From the NCBI GenBank assembly GCA_963727415.1, contig CAVSGF010000002.1, positions 1,612,001 through 1,676,000 of the forward strand: DNA of 64,000 bases, written 5' to 3'. Below the pieces are notes generated by a model that ran no database searches, was not told the DNA's origin, and was given only the letters and a program-made list of their open reading frames with translations. The stretch's first letter is position 1; each line of letters begins with the position of its first letter. The position numbers were made by a program, and so were the translations under genes. The stretch is from DASQPR01 sp963727415. Its GTDB lineage: Bacteria; Actinomycetota; Actinomycetes; Mycobacteriales; Micromonosporaceae. Positions 35,447-44,141 of the stretch are shown here, in pieces.

Positions 35447-36323
35447 AGCGGCGACCTTAGCCCGGCCGGCAAAGACCGGGTCCAAGGATACCCATCGCTC
35501 CGCGTTGTCGATGAGAACCAGGCGGATACAGTTCGCGCTGCTCATCGTGAGCGTGCCGGTGTTCCTGATCCCGTTCTACGTGATGATTTCGGCCGCGTTC
35601 AAGACATCCGCCAACGCGGACGTGTCGACCATGTGGAAGCTGCCGTCGCCGTTCTCCCTGGACGGTCCGGCGCAGGCATGGCACGCGCTGGGTCCTGACT
35701 TCATCAACAGCGTCCTGATGGTCGTTCCGGCCACGGTGATCTCGGTACTGATCGGTTCGTTCAACGGCTACCTGTTGTCCAAGTGGCACTTTCGTGGCAG
35801 CAACGCGGTCTTCACCGTGATGCTGGTCGGGATGTTCATCCCGTACCAGTCGATCCTCATCCCTCTGGTGAAGTTCCTGCAGGCGATCCAGCTCTACGGC
35901 ACCATCCCGGGCCTCGTCCTCGTACACGTCGTCTACGGCATCCCCATCACCACGCTCATCTTCCGCAACTATTACGCCGACGCCGTTCCCAAGGCGCTGG
36001 TGGAGGCGGGCGCGATGGATGGCGCGGGAATCATCCGCACCTACTTCAAGATCATGATGCCGCTGTCCCTGCCGGGCTTCGTGGTAGCGGGAATCTTCCA
36101 GTTCACCAATATCTGGAACGATTTCCTCTTCGGCATCGTGGTCATACCCAACCCGAAGATGCAGCCGGTCACCGCTGCGCTCAACAACCTCTCCGGAACG
36201 CAGACGGTCGACTGGAACATCGTGATGGCGGGCGCGGCGATCGCGGCCATTCCCACCGCCATCGCCTACCTGCTTCTGGGCCGGTTCTTCGTCCAGGGCC
36301 TCACCGCCGGGTCGGTGAAGTAG
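35439..36323 (+). CDS. Carbohydrate ABC transporter permease (MalG-like)
   Basis: 294 residues, six membrane helices. The EAA motif is KALVEAGAMDGAGIIRTYFK, and the C-terminus GRFFVQGLTAGSVK is the standard ending of MalG-type permeases. The ATG lies within the end of the previous permease gene. It completes the two-permease channel, and the next gene follows after 3 bp. Confidence 0.94.
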   Translation: MTEAATLARPAKTGSKDTHRSALSMRTRRIQFALLIVSVPVFLIPFYVMISAAFKTSANADVSTMWKLPSPFSLDGPAQAWHALGPDFINSVLMVVPATVISVLIGSFNGYLLSKWHFRGSNAVFTVMLVGMFIPYQSILIPLVKFLQAIQLYGTIPGLVLVHVVYGIPITTLIFRNYYADAVPKALVEAGAMDGAGIIRTYFKIMMPLSLPGFVVAGIFQFTNIWNDFLFGIVVIPNPKMQPVTAALNNLSGTQTVDWNIVMAGAAIAAIPTAIAYLLLGRFFVQGLTAGSVK

Positions 36324-36326
36324 GCC

Positions 36327-37838
36327 ATGACTGTCGTCCAGGAGGCCGATGTCGTCATAATCGGCTCGGGCATGGGCGGCTCAACCGTCGCTTTGGGCCT
36401 GGCCGAGCAGGGCATCGACTGCCTGGTCGTCGAGCGCGGCACATACCTCCCGGTTGAGCCCGCGAACTGGGACGCCCGGGCGGTGTTCGAGCAGCGTCGT
36501 TACCGGCCGAACGAGTTGTGGTGGTCGGTACACGACCGGCGCGAGTTCGCCCCGGGCGTCCACTACGTGGTGGGTGGGAACACCAAGGTGTACGGCGCCA
36601 GCCTGCCACGGTTCCGACGGGAGGACTTCGGCGAGATGGAGCACGCCGAAGGCGTGTCACCGGCGTGGCCATTCACCTACGAGCAACTCGAACCCTGGTA
36701 CGCGCGGGCCGAGCGGCAGTTCATGGTGCACGGAACTCCGGGATCGGACCCGACCGAGCCACCGAGATCAACACCGTACCCGTTCCCGGCGCTCGCTCAC
36801 GAACCCGCGCTTGACCGGGTCGTCAACGGGTTCCGGGCGCTTGGACTGCACCCGTCATTCGCGGCGATGGCGGTCGACCGCCGGGAGGGTGGCGGGTGTC
36901 TGCGCTGCGGCACGTGCGACGGCTTCCCGTGCCGGGTGGGGGCGAAGGGCGACGCCGAGCGCAATGCGTTGCGCCCGGCACTGGGGACCGGGCATGCCCG
37001 GCTGATCGACCGGACGCGGGTGACCAGGCTCGTCACCGACCGGTCAAATCGCCGGGTGGTCGAGGCAATGGCCGAGCGTGACGGGGAGCAGGTGCGGCTG
37101 CGCGGGCGCTCCTTCATCCTCTCGGCGGGCGCGGTGAACTCCGCGGCCCTGCTGCTCGCATCCGCCGACGACCGGCACCCGCACGGGCTGGCGAACAGTT
37201 CGGGGCTGGTCGGGCGCAACTACATGGTGCACAACGCGACGTTCCTCGTCGCGATCGACCCGTGGCACACCAACACGGTTGTGTTCCAGAAGACCCTGAT
37301 GCTCAACGACTGGTACCTCACCGGACCAGGCGGGTACCCGCTGGGCAACGTCCAGATGCTGGGCAAGCTCAGGACGCCGATGGTCAAACCCGCGCGGCCG
37401 GCCTATCCCCGCTGGGCGTTGACGGCCGCCACCGATCGTTCGTGGGACTTCTACCTGGAATCGGAAGATCTGCCTGACCCGGACAACCGGGTGACCCTCG
37501 GCCCCGGCGGCCGAATACAGATCAGCTGGCGGCCCAACAACCTGACGGCGCATCGAGGGCTGATCGACGTGACCAGGTCAGCCTTGCGGAAGATGCGCTT
37601 TTCGGTTGTCGTGACCCAGACGATGGGAATCGAGACGAACTCACACCAGTGCGGCACCTGCGTGGCCGGTGCCGATCCGAAGTCTTCGGTGCTTGACGGC
37701 TACTGCCGTACCCACGACGTCGAGAACCTGTTCGTCGTGGACGGCTCGCACTTCCCATCCTCGGCGGCGATCAATCCAGCCCTTACCATCGCGGCCCAGG
37801 CGTTCCGGGTCGCGTACGAAGGAGATGTTCTCAGGTGA
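36327..37838 (+). CDS. GMC oxidoreductase with CxxCxxC-type cysteine cluster
   Basis: 503 residues. The FAD motif is ADVVIIGSGMGGSTVALGLAE; the flavin-contact region is YVVGGNTKVYGASLPRFR; the second motif is FILSAGAVNSAALLLASA; the C-terminus is HQCGTCVAGADPKSSVL...VVDGSHFPSSAAINPALTIAAQA with the His...Asn catalytic pair. CLRCGTCDGFPCRVGAKGDAE is a cysteine-rich insert seen in bacterial polyol/sugar-oxidising GMC relatives. It differs clearly from the other GMC protein in this locus. Operon position between transporter and aldolase suggests oxidation of an imported sugar or its aglycone alcohol. Confidence 0.88.
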   Translation: MTVVQEADVVIIGSGMGGSTVALGLAEQGIDCLVVERGTYLPVEPANWDARAVFEQRRYRPNELWWSVHDRREFAPGVHYVVGGNTKVYGASLPRFRREDFGEMEHAEGVSPAWPFTYEQLEPWYARAERQFMVHGTPGSDPTEPPRSTPYPFPALAHEPALDRVVNGFRALGLHPSFAAMAVDRREGGGCLRCGTCDGFPCRVGAKGDAERNALRPALGTGHARLIDRTRVTRLVTDRSNRRVVEAMAERDGEQVRLRGRSFILSAGAVNSAALLLASADDRHPHGLANSSGLVGRNYMVHNATFLVAIDPWHTNTVVFQKTLMLNDWYLTGPGGYPLGNVQMLGKLRTPMVKPARPAYPRWALTAATDRSWDFYLESEDLPDPDNRVTLGPGGRIQISWRPNNLTAHRGLIDVTRSALRKMRFSVVVTQTMGIETNSHQCGTCVAGADPKSSVLDGYCRTHDVENLFVVDGSHFPSSAAINPALTIAAQAFRVAYEGDVLR

Positions 37839-38467
37839 GTCCAGGCATCGTCTCCTGGATCAGCGGCCGGGTGCTGCCAGTGATCGTCATCGACGAGCCC
37901 TCGGTTGCCGGTCCGCTGGCCGACGCGCTGATGGCCGGCGGAATTCGCCATGCTGAAGTGACGCTGCGTACGTCTGGCGCGGTGGACAGCATCCGTGCCA
38001 TGGCCAAGGTGCCCGGCATGCTGGTCGGCGCGGGCACGGTGACCAATGCCGATCAGGTCGACCAGGTGGTCGATGCCGGTGCGCGGTTCGTCGTTTCACC
38101 CGGTCTCAGCGAGCGCGTGGTGCGGCGATGTCAAGAACGGGGCGTTGCGGTCGTGCCGGGCGTCATCACCGCCACCGAGGTCATGGCCGCCCGTGACCTG
38201 GGCCTGTCAGAACTCAAGTTCTTCCCGGCCGAGGCCTCCGGTGGCGCTCTCGCGGTGGGGGCCCTGGCCGGCCCGTTCCCCGACGTCACGTTCGTCCCGA
38301 CCGGCGGCATCGGCCTAGGCAACGTGAAGCGGTACCTCTGCCTTCCCAACGTGGCCGCCGTCGGCGGCTCCTGGATAACACCGCGCGAACTGCAAGCCGT
38401 GCGTGACTTCGCCGGCATCACCCGCCTTGCCGCACAAGCCACCGCCGTGGCGATAGGAGAGGACTGA
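37835..38467 (+). CDS. eda: KDPG/KHG aldolase
   Basis: The GTG overlapping the GMC stop gives 210 residues. The class I aldolase barrel shows VLPVIVIDEPSVAGPLADALM, IRHAEVTLRT (Glu), VGAGTVTNADQ, FVVSPGLSERV, the Schiff-base lysine in LSELKFFPAEASGG and FVPTGGIGLGNV. It cleaves 2-keto-3-deoxy-6-phosphogluconate to pyruvate and glyceraldehyde-3-phosphate, the last step of the uronate/Entner-Doudoroff branch. The stop overlaps the KDG kinase ATG by one base. Confidence 0.95.
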   Translation: MSPGIVSWISGRVLPVIVIDEPSVAGPLADALMAGGIRHAEVTLRTSGAVDSIRAMAKVPGMLVGAGTVTNADQVDQVVDAGARFVVSPGLSERVVRRCQERGVAVVPGVITATEVMAARDLGLSELKFFPAEASGGALAVGALAGPFPDVTFVPTGGIGLGNVKRYLCLPNVAAVGGSWITPRELQAVRDFAGITRLAAQATAVAIGED

Positions 38468-39570
38468 TGACACTGCTACCCGTTCCGCCCCGTGGTGACC
38501 GGCAGTACGACGCGGTATCCCTTGGCGAAGTCATGCTGCGCCTCGACCCGGGTGCCGGCCGGATCCGCACCACGCGGTCGTTCGCTGCTTCCGAGGGCGG
38601 CGGCGAGTACAACGTCGCTAGGGGCCTGCGGAAGGCGTTCGGGCTCCGCACCGCCATCGTCACCGCGCTCGCCGACAACGATGTCGGCCGCCTCATCGAA
38701 GACCTGATCTGGCAGGGCGGGGTCGACACGCGATTCATCACGTGGCGCACGTATGACGGGATCGGCAGAAACGTGCGCAACGGGCTCAACTTCACCGAGC
38801 GCGGCTTCGGCGTGCGCGGCGCCCTCGGCGTGTCCGATCGTGGCAACACAGCCGTGTCCGCGCTCAGGCCCGGCGAGGTGGATTGGGACGCCATCTTCGG
38901 CCGCGCGGGCTCGCGCTGGTTTCACACCGGCGGAATCTTCGCCGGTCTGTCGGACACGACGGCTCAGGTCGCCATCGAGGCGGTGCGGGCCGCCAAGCGC
39001 CACGGCGTGGTCACCTCATATGACCTGAACTATCGAGCCAGTCTATGGAAGAGCGTCGGAGGGCAGGCGAAGGCGCAAGAGGTCAACCGCGCCATCGCCC
39101 CGTTCATCGACGTGATGATCGGAAACGAAGAGGACTTCACCGCTTCGCTCGGCTTCTCGGTGACCGGGGTAGGCGACGCGTTCGACCATCTTGAAGTCGA
39201 TGCCTTCGCCGCGATGATCGAGGATGTCCGGAAGGTGTATCCGAACCTCGCGGTCGTAGCCGCGACGCTTCGCACGGTCCGGTCGGCGTCCCGCAACGAT
39301 TGGGGAGCCGTCGCCTGGTCCGAGGAGTCCGGCCTGGTGACGGCGGTCCACCGTCCCGCCTTGGAGATCTTCGACCGGGTTGGTGGAGGCGACAGCTTCG
39401 CCTCTGGCCTGATCTTCGGGCTGCTCAGCGGCCGGTCTCTGGCCGAGGCCGTCGAACTGGGCGCTGCCCACGGCGCCCTCGCGATGACGACCCCCGGCGA
39501 CACGTCCATGGCGAGCCTTAAGGAGGTCGAGGCGCTCGCGGCCGGTGGCAGCGCCCGCGTTTCACGGTGA
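38467..39570 (+). CDS. kdgK: 2-keto-3-deoxygluconate kinase (PfkB family)
   Basis: 367 residues, PfkB fold: YDAVSLGEVMLRLDPG at the start, GGGEYNVARGLRKAFG, SYDLNYRASLW, IGNEEDF and the C-terminal signature DRVGGGDSFASGLIFGLLSG containing the catalytic Asp. GEVM.RL.P and the NEED motif are typical of KDG kinases. It phosphorylates 2-keto-3-deoxygluconate to KDPG for the preceding aldolase. It is the last gene of the operon and is followed by a terminator-like hairpin. Confidence 0.93.
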   Translation: MTLLPVPPRGDRQYDAVSLGEVMLRLDPGAGRIRTTRSFAASEGGGEYNVARGLRKAFGLRTAIVTALADNDVGRLIEDLIWQGGVDTRFITWRTYDGIGRNVRNGLNFTERGFGVRGALGVSDRGNTAVSALRPGEVDWDAIFGRAGSRWFHTGGIFAGLSDTTAQVAIEAVRAAKRHGVVTSYDLNYRASLWKSVGGQAKAQEVNRAIAPFIDVMIGNEEDFTASLGFSVTGVGDAFDHLEVDAFAAMIEDVRKVYPNLAVVAATLRTVRSASRNDWGAVAWSEESGLVTAVHRPALEIFDRVGGGDSFASGLIFGLLSGRSLAEAVELGAAHGALAMTTPGDTSMASLKEVEALAAGGSARVSR

Positions 39571-39577
39571 CGCCCGC

Positions 39578-39609
39578 GGGCCGCGCCCGGACGGTTTCGT
39601 CCGCGGCCC
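39578..39609. terminator. Terminator-like hairpin between convergent genes
   Basis: GGGCCGC plus GGACG on the left pairs with CGTCC plus GCGGCCC on the right, with a four-base bulge on the left arm and a GTTT loop. It lies 8 bp after the kdgK stop and 29 bp beyond the convergent NrfD-like stop, so it can serve both strands. No U tract, as is usual in actinomycetes. Confidence 0.65.
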
Positions 39610-39637
39610 GGCCGCGCGGGTGGTCTGGTGTCGCCGG

Positions 39638-41677
39638 CTATCGACCGGATCGGCACGCACGCCTGACGCGCTCGACCTGCACCATCAACGTCAGCAAGAT
39701 CAGCATTACGGTGGCCAGGAGCACGACGACCAGCGCCTTGCCGATTCCGGAGAACGGCTTGGCGGTCCCGGGCTGGAACACCGGATGCGCCGTGGTCACC
39801 TGGACATCGACGGCTCCGGAAATCGGCGCGGCGTCCGGACCGGTGGTGTACTTGGCCAGGAAGTGGTCGAGCCCAGTCGTCGTCGGCTGGTCAGTCACAT
39901 GTGCGATGCCATCGTGACCGGTGCTGGCGGATCCCACCGGCACAAGCTGCCCCTTCGGTCCGAACTCTGTCGTGAGCCGGAAGAACTGCACCTGTACCTT
40001 AGCGATGGGCACGCCGTGAGCGTCCGTCACGAGTGCGGAGAGATGTACGCCGTCGGTGCCGTCCACGCCGGTGAGCTCGATGGCCGCTGGACTTGCTGTG
40101 GCATCGCCGCCGTCGGCCCAAGCCAGCGAGGCCGGCGCGATGCCCAGCGCCGCGCCGATCAGGACCAGCAGTACCATCGCGGTACCGGTCCGGCGGTATC
40201 GTGGCCTGCGCGCGAGCCGGCCGAAGAGGCTGACAGCCGGGCTGAACTGGACGTCAGCCTTAGTCTCGGACTCGACGGACGCCTCGGCGGCGGGTTCAGA
40301 TAGCGCCCTGGAGTCTGCCGGCGCCGAGCCGGACTGCTCGGTGCCGGCGCCGCGGCCCTCGGCCTCTTCGATCTCGTCGATCGACAACAGCGGCACGATG
40401 CGAAACAGCACCATGAGCAGCAGCGGGATGGCCGCGAGCCCGGCAAGCGTGATGCTGACGGAGATCCAGGTGAAGTGATAGACCCCGAAGACGTGCGTGA
40501 TGCGGTCGTAGGTGGCCGGGTCCGCGACCATGATCATGCGCTTGAGCCACATCGCGGGCACCACGAGCGCCGCGGCTGCAACAACGCCTGTCACGTTCCG
40601 CGTCTTCGGGATCGCGACGAGAAGCAGCGGTAGCACGCCGGCCGCGACCACGAACGTCCAGAACCATGGCGCGAAGTGGCCGGTGAGCAATTCCCGGAAG
40701 ACCACACTCGGCCCCCGTTCGCCCACATAGGCGTCCGGAAGGATGTCGGCAAAGGTCAGGTAGAGGTAGGCGGCGGAGAACGTGGCCATGATGAATCCGA
40801 GCCGGACGAAGTGCCGGTCACTGATGAACGCTTCCAGGTGGTACGCGCGCCGGAAGCCGGCGACGATGAGGATCACCAGAGCAACGCCGGAGTAAAGCGC
40901 GGCGACGACGAAGTACGGCGCCCAGATGCTCTCGTGCCACCAGGGCCGGCTCACCAGTGCGAATGCCCAGGACAGCACCGAATGCACCGAGACGGCGAGC
41001 GGGATGATAAGGACGGCGACCAGACCGAGCGCTCGGTGCAGGACGGCGCGCTGCCGGGCCGCGCCGACCCAGCCGCGTGAAATGGCCCCGTATATGCGGG
41101 CCCGGCGGCCGAGTCGCTCCCGATGCGCCTGGCTGAGGATCGCCATGTCGGGGATGAGCGGCAGGGCAAAGAAGATGATCGAACCGATGGTGTACGTGCT
41201 GACGGCGACGAAGTCCCAGAAGATCGGTGATGACAGGTTCGGGCGGGTCACCAGTTCCCAGATCCGTTCCGGCCGGCCGAGGTGCGGAATGATGAACGCG
41301 CCACCGATTAGTACCGTGACGACCGCCATGCCCTCGGCCAGCCTGGTGAGCGGTGCTCGCCAGGTGGCTCCGGTCAGCCGCAGGATCGCGGATATCACCG
41401 CGCCTCCGTAACTGACTCCGACGAAAGTCACCACATCGGCGATGTAGATGGCCCAGAAGGCGTGGTCGTTGTATCCCGCCACGCCCAGCCCTCGGCGTAG
41501 CTGGACGACCCATGCCACCACGCCGAGCGCGACGAGCGCTCCCAGTCCGGCCATCAGGAGCCAGTACCCGAGCCCCGGCCGGCCGAATGGGCGCAGCGAC
41601 GCCTCGCGAGCGTCCGGAGGCCCGGCCGCCTCGCGCCTGCTCGGCACGTCAGGACGAGTGAGATCGACGGTGGTCAT
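39638..41677 (-). CDS. NrfD/PsrC-like membrane protein with extracytoplasmic C-terminal domain
   Basis: 679 residues. The first 430 contain about ten membrane helices of the NrfD/PsrC quinone-interacting family, with AFIIPHLGRPERIWEL and HSVLSWAFALVSRPWWHESIW as hallmark loops. A charged linker (about 440-500) leads to another helix (TGTAMVLLVLIGAALGIAP), an Ig-like beta domain (about 525-630: LTGVDGTDGVHLSALVTDAHGVPIAKVQVQFFRLT) and a final membrane helix. This tail is not part of standard NrfD. It should pass electrons between menaquinol and the Fe-S protein encoded next to it (4 bp apart). No molybdopterin catalytic subunit is encoded nearby. Confidence 0.85.
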   Translation of the reverse strand: MTTVDLTRPDVPSRREAAGPPDAREASLRPFGRPGLGYWLLMAGLGALVALGVVAWVVQLRRGLGVAGYNDHAFWAIYIADVVTFVGVSYGGAVISAILRLTGATWRAPLTRLAEGMAVVTVLIGGAFIIPHLGRPERIWELVTRPNLSSPIFWDFVAVSTYTIGSIIFFALPLIPDMAILSQAHRERLGRRARIYGAISRGWVGAARQRAVLHRALGLVAVLIIPLAVSVHSVLSWAFALVSRPWWHESIWAPYFVVAALYSGVALVILIVAGFRRAYHLEAFISDRHFVRLGFIMATFSAAYLYLTFADILPDAYVGERGPSVVFRELLTGHFAPWFWTFVVAAGVLPLLLVAIPKTRNVTGVVAAAALVVPAMWLKRMIMVADPATYDRITHVFGVYHFTWISVSITLAGLAAIPLLLMVLFRIVPLLSIDEIEEAEGRGAGTEQSGSAPADSRALSEPAAEASVESETKADVQFSPAVSLFGRLARRPRYRRTGTAMVLLVLIGAALGIAPASLAWADGGDATASPAAIELTGVDGTDGVHLSALVTDAHGVPIAKVQVQFFRLTTEFGPKGQLVPVGSASTGHDGIAHVTDQPTTTGLDHFLAKYTTGPDAAPISGAVDVQVTTAHPVFQPGTAKPFSGIGKALVVVLLATVMLILLTLMVQVERVRRACRSGR

Positions 41678-41681
41678 GATG

Positions 41682-42536
41682 TCACCCTTCGAGGTTCTGG
41701 CCGTGGCCGACGATGTAATACACGCGAGGGTTGGTGCCGAGTTCCTCCTTGAACCGCACCGCGTCGTTGGCCTTCAGGAATTGCGACAGTTTGACGGTGG
41801 TCCCGAGCCCGTTGATCGCGACGTCCGTGACCAGATCTCCGACGTAGATGACGCCCATCGGGCAGCCGGACACGCATGCGGGCAGTTCCCCGTGCGGGAG
41901 CCGGTCGGCGCAGAGCACGCACTTGCCGACCGTGCCCTTGCGCTGCGGCACCGGAAACTCCGGCGTGGGCGGTGTCGGCAACCGCTTCGTCGCCGGCGGC
42001 TGCGCCCAGTTGAAGTACCGGGCCTCGTACGGGCACGCAGCCATGCATGTCCGGCATCCGATACACACGTTCTGGTCGACGAGGACGAGTCCCTCATCGG
42101 TCCGGAACGTGGCACCGACCGGGCACACGTACATGCATGGCGGGTCCTCGCACATCATGCAGGGCCTCGGCATGTGGTACGTGCCCCCGGCGGCGTTCGT
42201 CATCGTGTAGACCTTTATCCAGGTCTGATCCTTCGGCAGCTCGTGGCGCTGCTGACAAGCCAGCGTGCACGCCTCACAACCGTCGCATTGCCGCAGGTCG
42301 AGGACCATGCACCAGGCGTGCTTGGGCGTGTTGCTCTTTTGCGCCGACGGCTCGGCCGCATCGGCCTCGTCTCGATAGCTGATCAGCTCCAGGCCTCCCG
42401 CGCTGATCGCCGCCGTCGTGATCCCGATTTTCGCCAGCCGCGCCAGCAGCGTGCGACGGGATACGGGTCCGACCTCCCCGGCTGGTTCCGGAGCGGTTGG
42501 CTGCTCGGGCCCTTCCGGAAGCTTGGTACGAGTCAT
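41682..42536 (-). CDS. Four-cluster 4Fe-4S electron-transfer protein (NrfC/DmsB type)
   Basis: 284 residues. The N-terminus has twin arginines, SRRTLLARLAK, and a hydrophobic stretch, suggesting Tat export. Sixteen ligand cysteines fall in four groups: CDGCEACTLAC; CMMCEDPPCMYVCP; CIGCRTCMAACP; CVLCADRL...ACVSGCP. This is the NrfC/DmsB/PsrB architecture that links a membrane quinone subunit (the next gene) to a catalytic partner. No catalytic subunit is in the window, so the partner is encoded elsewhere, or the cupredoxin upstream accepts the electrons. Confidence 0.92.
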   Translation of the reverse strand: MTRTKLPEGPEQPTAPEPAGEVGPVSRRTLLARLAKIGITTAAISAGGLELISYRDEADAAEPSAQKSNTPKHAWCMVLDLRQCDGCEACTLACQQRHELPKDQTWIKVYTMTNAAGGTYHMPRPCMMCEDPPCMYVCPVGATFRTDEGLVLVDQNVCIGCRTCMAACPYEARYFNWAQPPATKRLPTPPTPEFPVPQRKGTVGKCVLCADRLPHGELPACVSGCPMGVIYVGDLVTDVAINGLGTTVKLSQFLKANDAVRFKEELGTNPRVYYIVGHGQNLEG

Positions 42537-42611
42537 GCTGGTATTCCTCTCAACGATTGACTTCCCAGGGCGCTCGACGTGAGCGGCGATTCAGCGCGAG
42601 ATGACGTGCGG

Positions 42612-43265
42612 TCAGGCGACGATCAAGTGCCCGCGCATCCATTCGTCGGTTTGCATGGCACCACCCATTCCCATCGGGCCGTCGCCGCAGGGGGTCATGC
42701 ACCGCCACTCGTACGTGCCGGAGGCTGGGGCCTTGAAGGTGAACGTCACGGTTGTGAAGCCGCCTTCCGGTGCCTTGGGCAGCGGAATGTTGATTCCCAA
42801 CGAGGCAATCGTGATGGTGTGGGCGAGCTGGTCGTTGCCGACCGTGGTCACCTGCTTGCCGTCCACCGTCTCGGTCCCACCCATGACGTTGTTGTACGGT
42901 GAGCCGTCCGGCAGGGCAGTGACCATGTCGTCGTACTCTTTGATGGTCAGGACGACGGTCGAGCCCGCGGAGACGTGGATGTCGCTGGGCGCCACAGCCG
43001 GCCAATCGTCCTTGCCGGTGAACGTGCCCTCGGCGCCCGAGTCGGCGTCGATCTTCCCGATCACGGTGACGTTGTCGATCTTCGCCTGCGAGGCGGCGCT
43101 CGCCGTCCCGGAGGTTGATGAAACGTTGTCGCTGCTGCCCGACGAGCTAGCGCAGGCGGCCAGGGCCGCTATCGCAGAACCGATAAGCACCATTTGCGCA
43201 GTCCGCAGGAGATCGTGACGTCCCCGACGCGTCCCTGTCCGGGATAGCCGTCCGATGTGAACCAT
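42612..43265 (-). CDS. Cupredoxin-like lipoprotein
   Basis: 217 residues. A basic N-terminus and a lipobox ending LAAC at Cys38 indicate a membrane-anchored extracytoplasmic protein, followed by a Ser/Gly spacer. The mature domain is a cupredoxin beta-barrel: HVSAGSTVVLTI, LAHTITIASLGI (first His) and the C-terminal TYEWRCMTPCGDGPMGMGG...GHLIV, where Cys, the CGxGxMG segment and Met residues resemble a copper site similar to cytochrome oxidase subunit II (CxxxCG). It lies upstream of the Fe-S/NrfD pair and may be their periplasmic-side electron carrier. Mono- or dinuclear copper cannot be decided from sequence. Confidence 0.8.
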   Translation of the reverse strand: MVHIGRLSRTGTRRGRHDLLRTAQMVLIGSAIAALAACASSSGSSDNVSSTSGTASAASQAKIDNVTVIGKIDADSGAEGTFTGKDDWPAVAPSDIHVSAGSTVVLTIKEYDDMVTALPDGSPYNNVMGGTETVDGKQVTTVGNDQLAHTITIASLGINIPLPKAPEGGFTTVTFTFKAPASGTYEWRCMTPCGDGPMGMGGAMQTDEWMRGHLIVA

Positions 43266-43484
43266 TTCCTATCACTCCCTCAGCCCTCGTGCATCGCACT
43301 GGGACATGTTTTTCAGCACGCGGCCGGTCCATCGGACCGTCCGGTTCGCTGCACTAACACAAGGGTCGAATCATCGGATCGGCGGCAACAGCGTGATCGC
43401 CCCCAACCGGGACACCGGATCTCACCTATGGAGGCTGCGTAATTTCCGCCTGTTCCCGGCAACCTGCGTGAGTAGCCTGAGGCC

Positions 43485-44141
43485 GTGACTGTTGCGACCA
43501 TCCGGGTGCTCGTGGTGGACGACCACGCCCTACAGCGGGATGGGATCCGTCAGATCCTCAATCAGCACGCCGACATCGAAGTCGTTGGCGAGGCGGATTC
43601 GGCGGGGCGTGCCCTCGTCCTCATCGAGCAGCTACGCCCGTCTGTCGTGTTGATGGACATCAGCCTGCCGGGCATGAACGGCATCGAGGCCACTCGCCGC
43701 ATCCATCGGGACCATCCGGAAACCCGAGTGCTCATGGTGACCGCCTACGACGACGAGGAGTACGTGCGCGGGGCGCTGGCGGCCGGCGCGTCCGGGCACC
43801 TGAGCAAGGCCGCTCCCGGACGGGACCTGGTCGACGCGGTGCGCGCCGTCGCCTGCGGTGGGACGGTCGTCGATCCGATCGCCTTGACTCACCTGCTGGC
43901 CGGCCATCACGCTTCCCGGGCTGTGACGAGCCGCCTGACCGAGCGCGAGTTGACCGTTCTGCGGCTGCTGGCCGAGGGACTGCACAACAAGCAGATGGCC
44001 GCGCGCCTCGGGATCAGCCGCCGAACGGTGGAGCGGCACTGCGACAGCATCTACGCCAAGCTCAAGGTCAGATCCCGAACCGAGGCGGTCGTCCGCGCGA
44101 TCTCCTCGAAGCTCGTACCCGTGCCTGATGATGGCCGTTGA
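43485..44141 (+). CDS. NarL-family response regulator
   Basis: 218 residues from GTG. The receiver domain has VLVVDDHALQRDGIRQIL (acidic pair), the phosphoacceptor Asp in VVLMDISLPGMNG, the conserved Thr/Lys (VTAYDD, LSKAAPG) and a GerE/LuxR HTH: LTERELTVLRLLAEGLHNKQMAARLGISRRTVERH. It is divergent from the cupredoxin/Fe-S/NrfD genes across 219 bp and overlaps the histidine kinase gene by 14 bp. It probably controls the adjacent electron-transfer operon in response to its partner kinase. Confidence 0.95.
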   Translation: MTVATIRVLVVDDHALQRDGIRQILNQHADIEVVGEADSAGRALVLIEQLRPSVVLMDISLPGMNGIEATRRIHRDHPETRVLMVTAYDDEEYVRGALAAGASGHLSKAAPGRDLVDAVRAVACGGTVVDPIALTHLLAGHHASRAVTSRLTERELTVLRLLAEGLHNKQMAARLGISRRTVERHCDSIYAKLKVRSRTEAVVRAISSKLVPVPDDGR

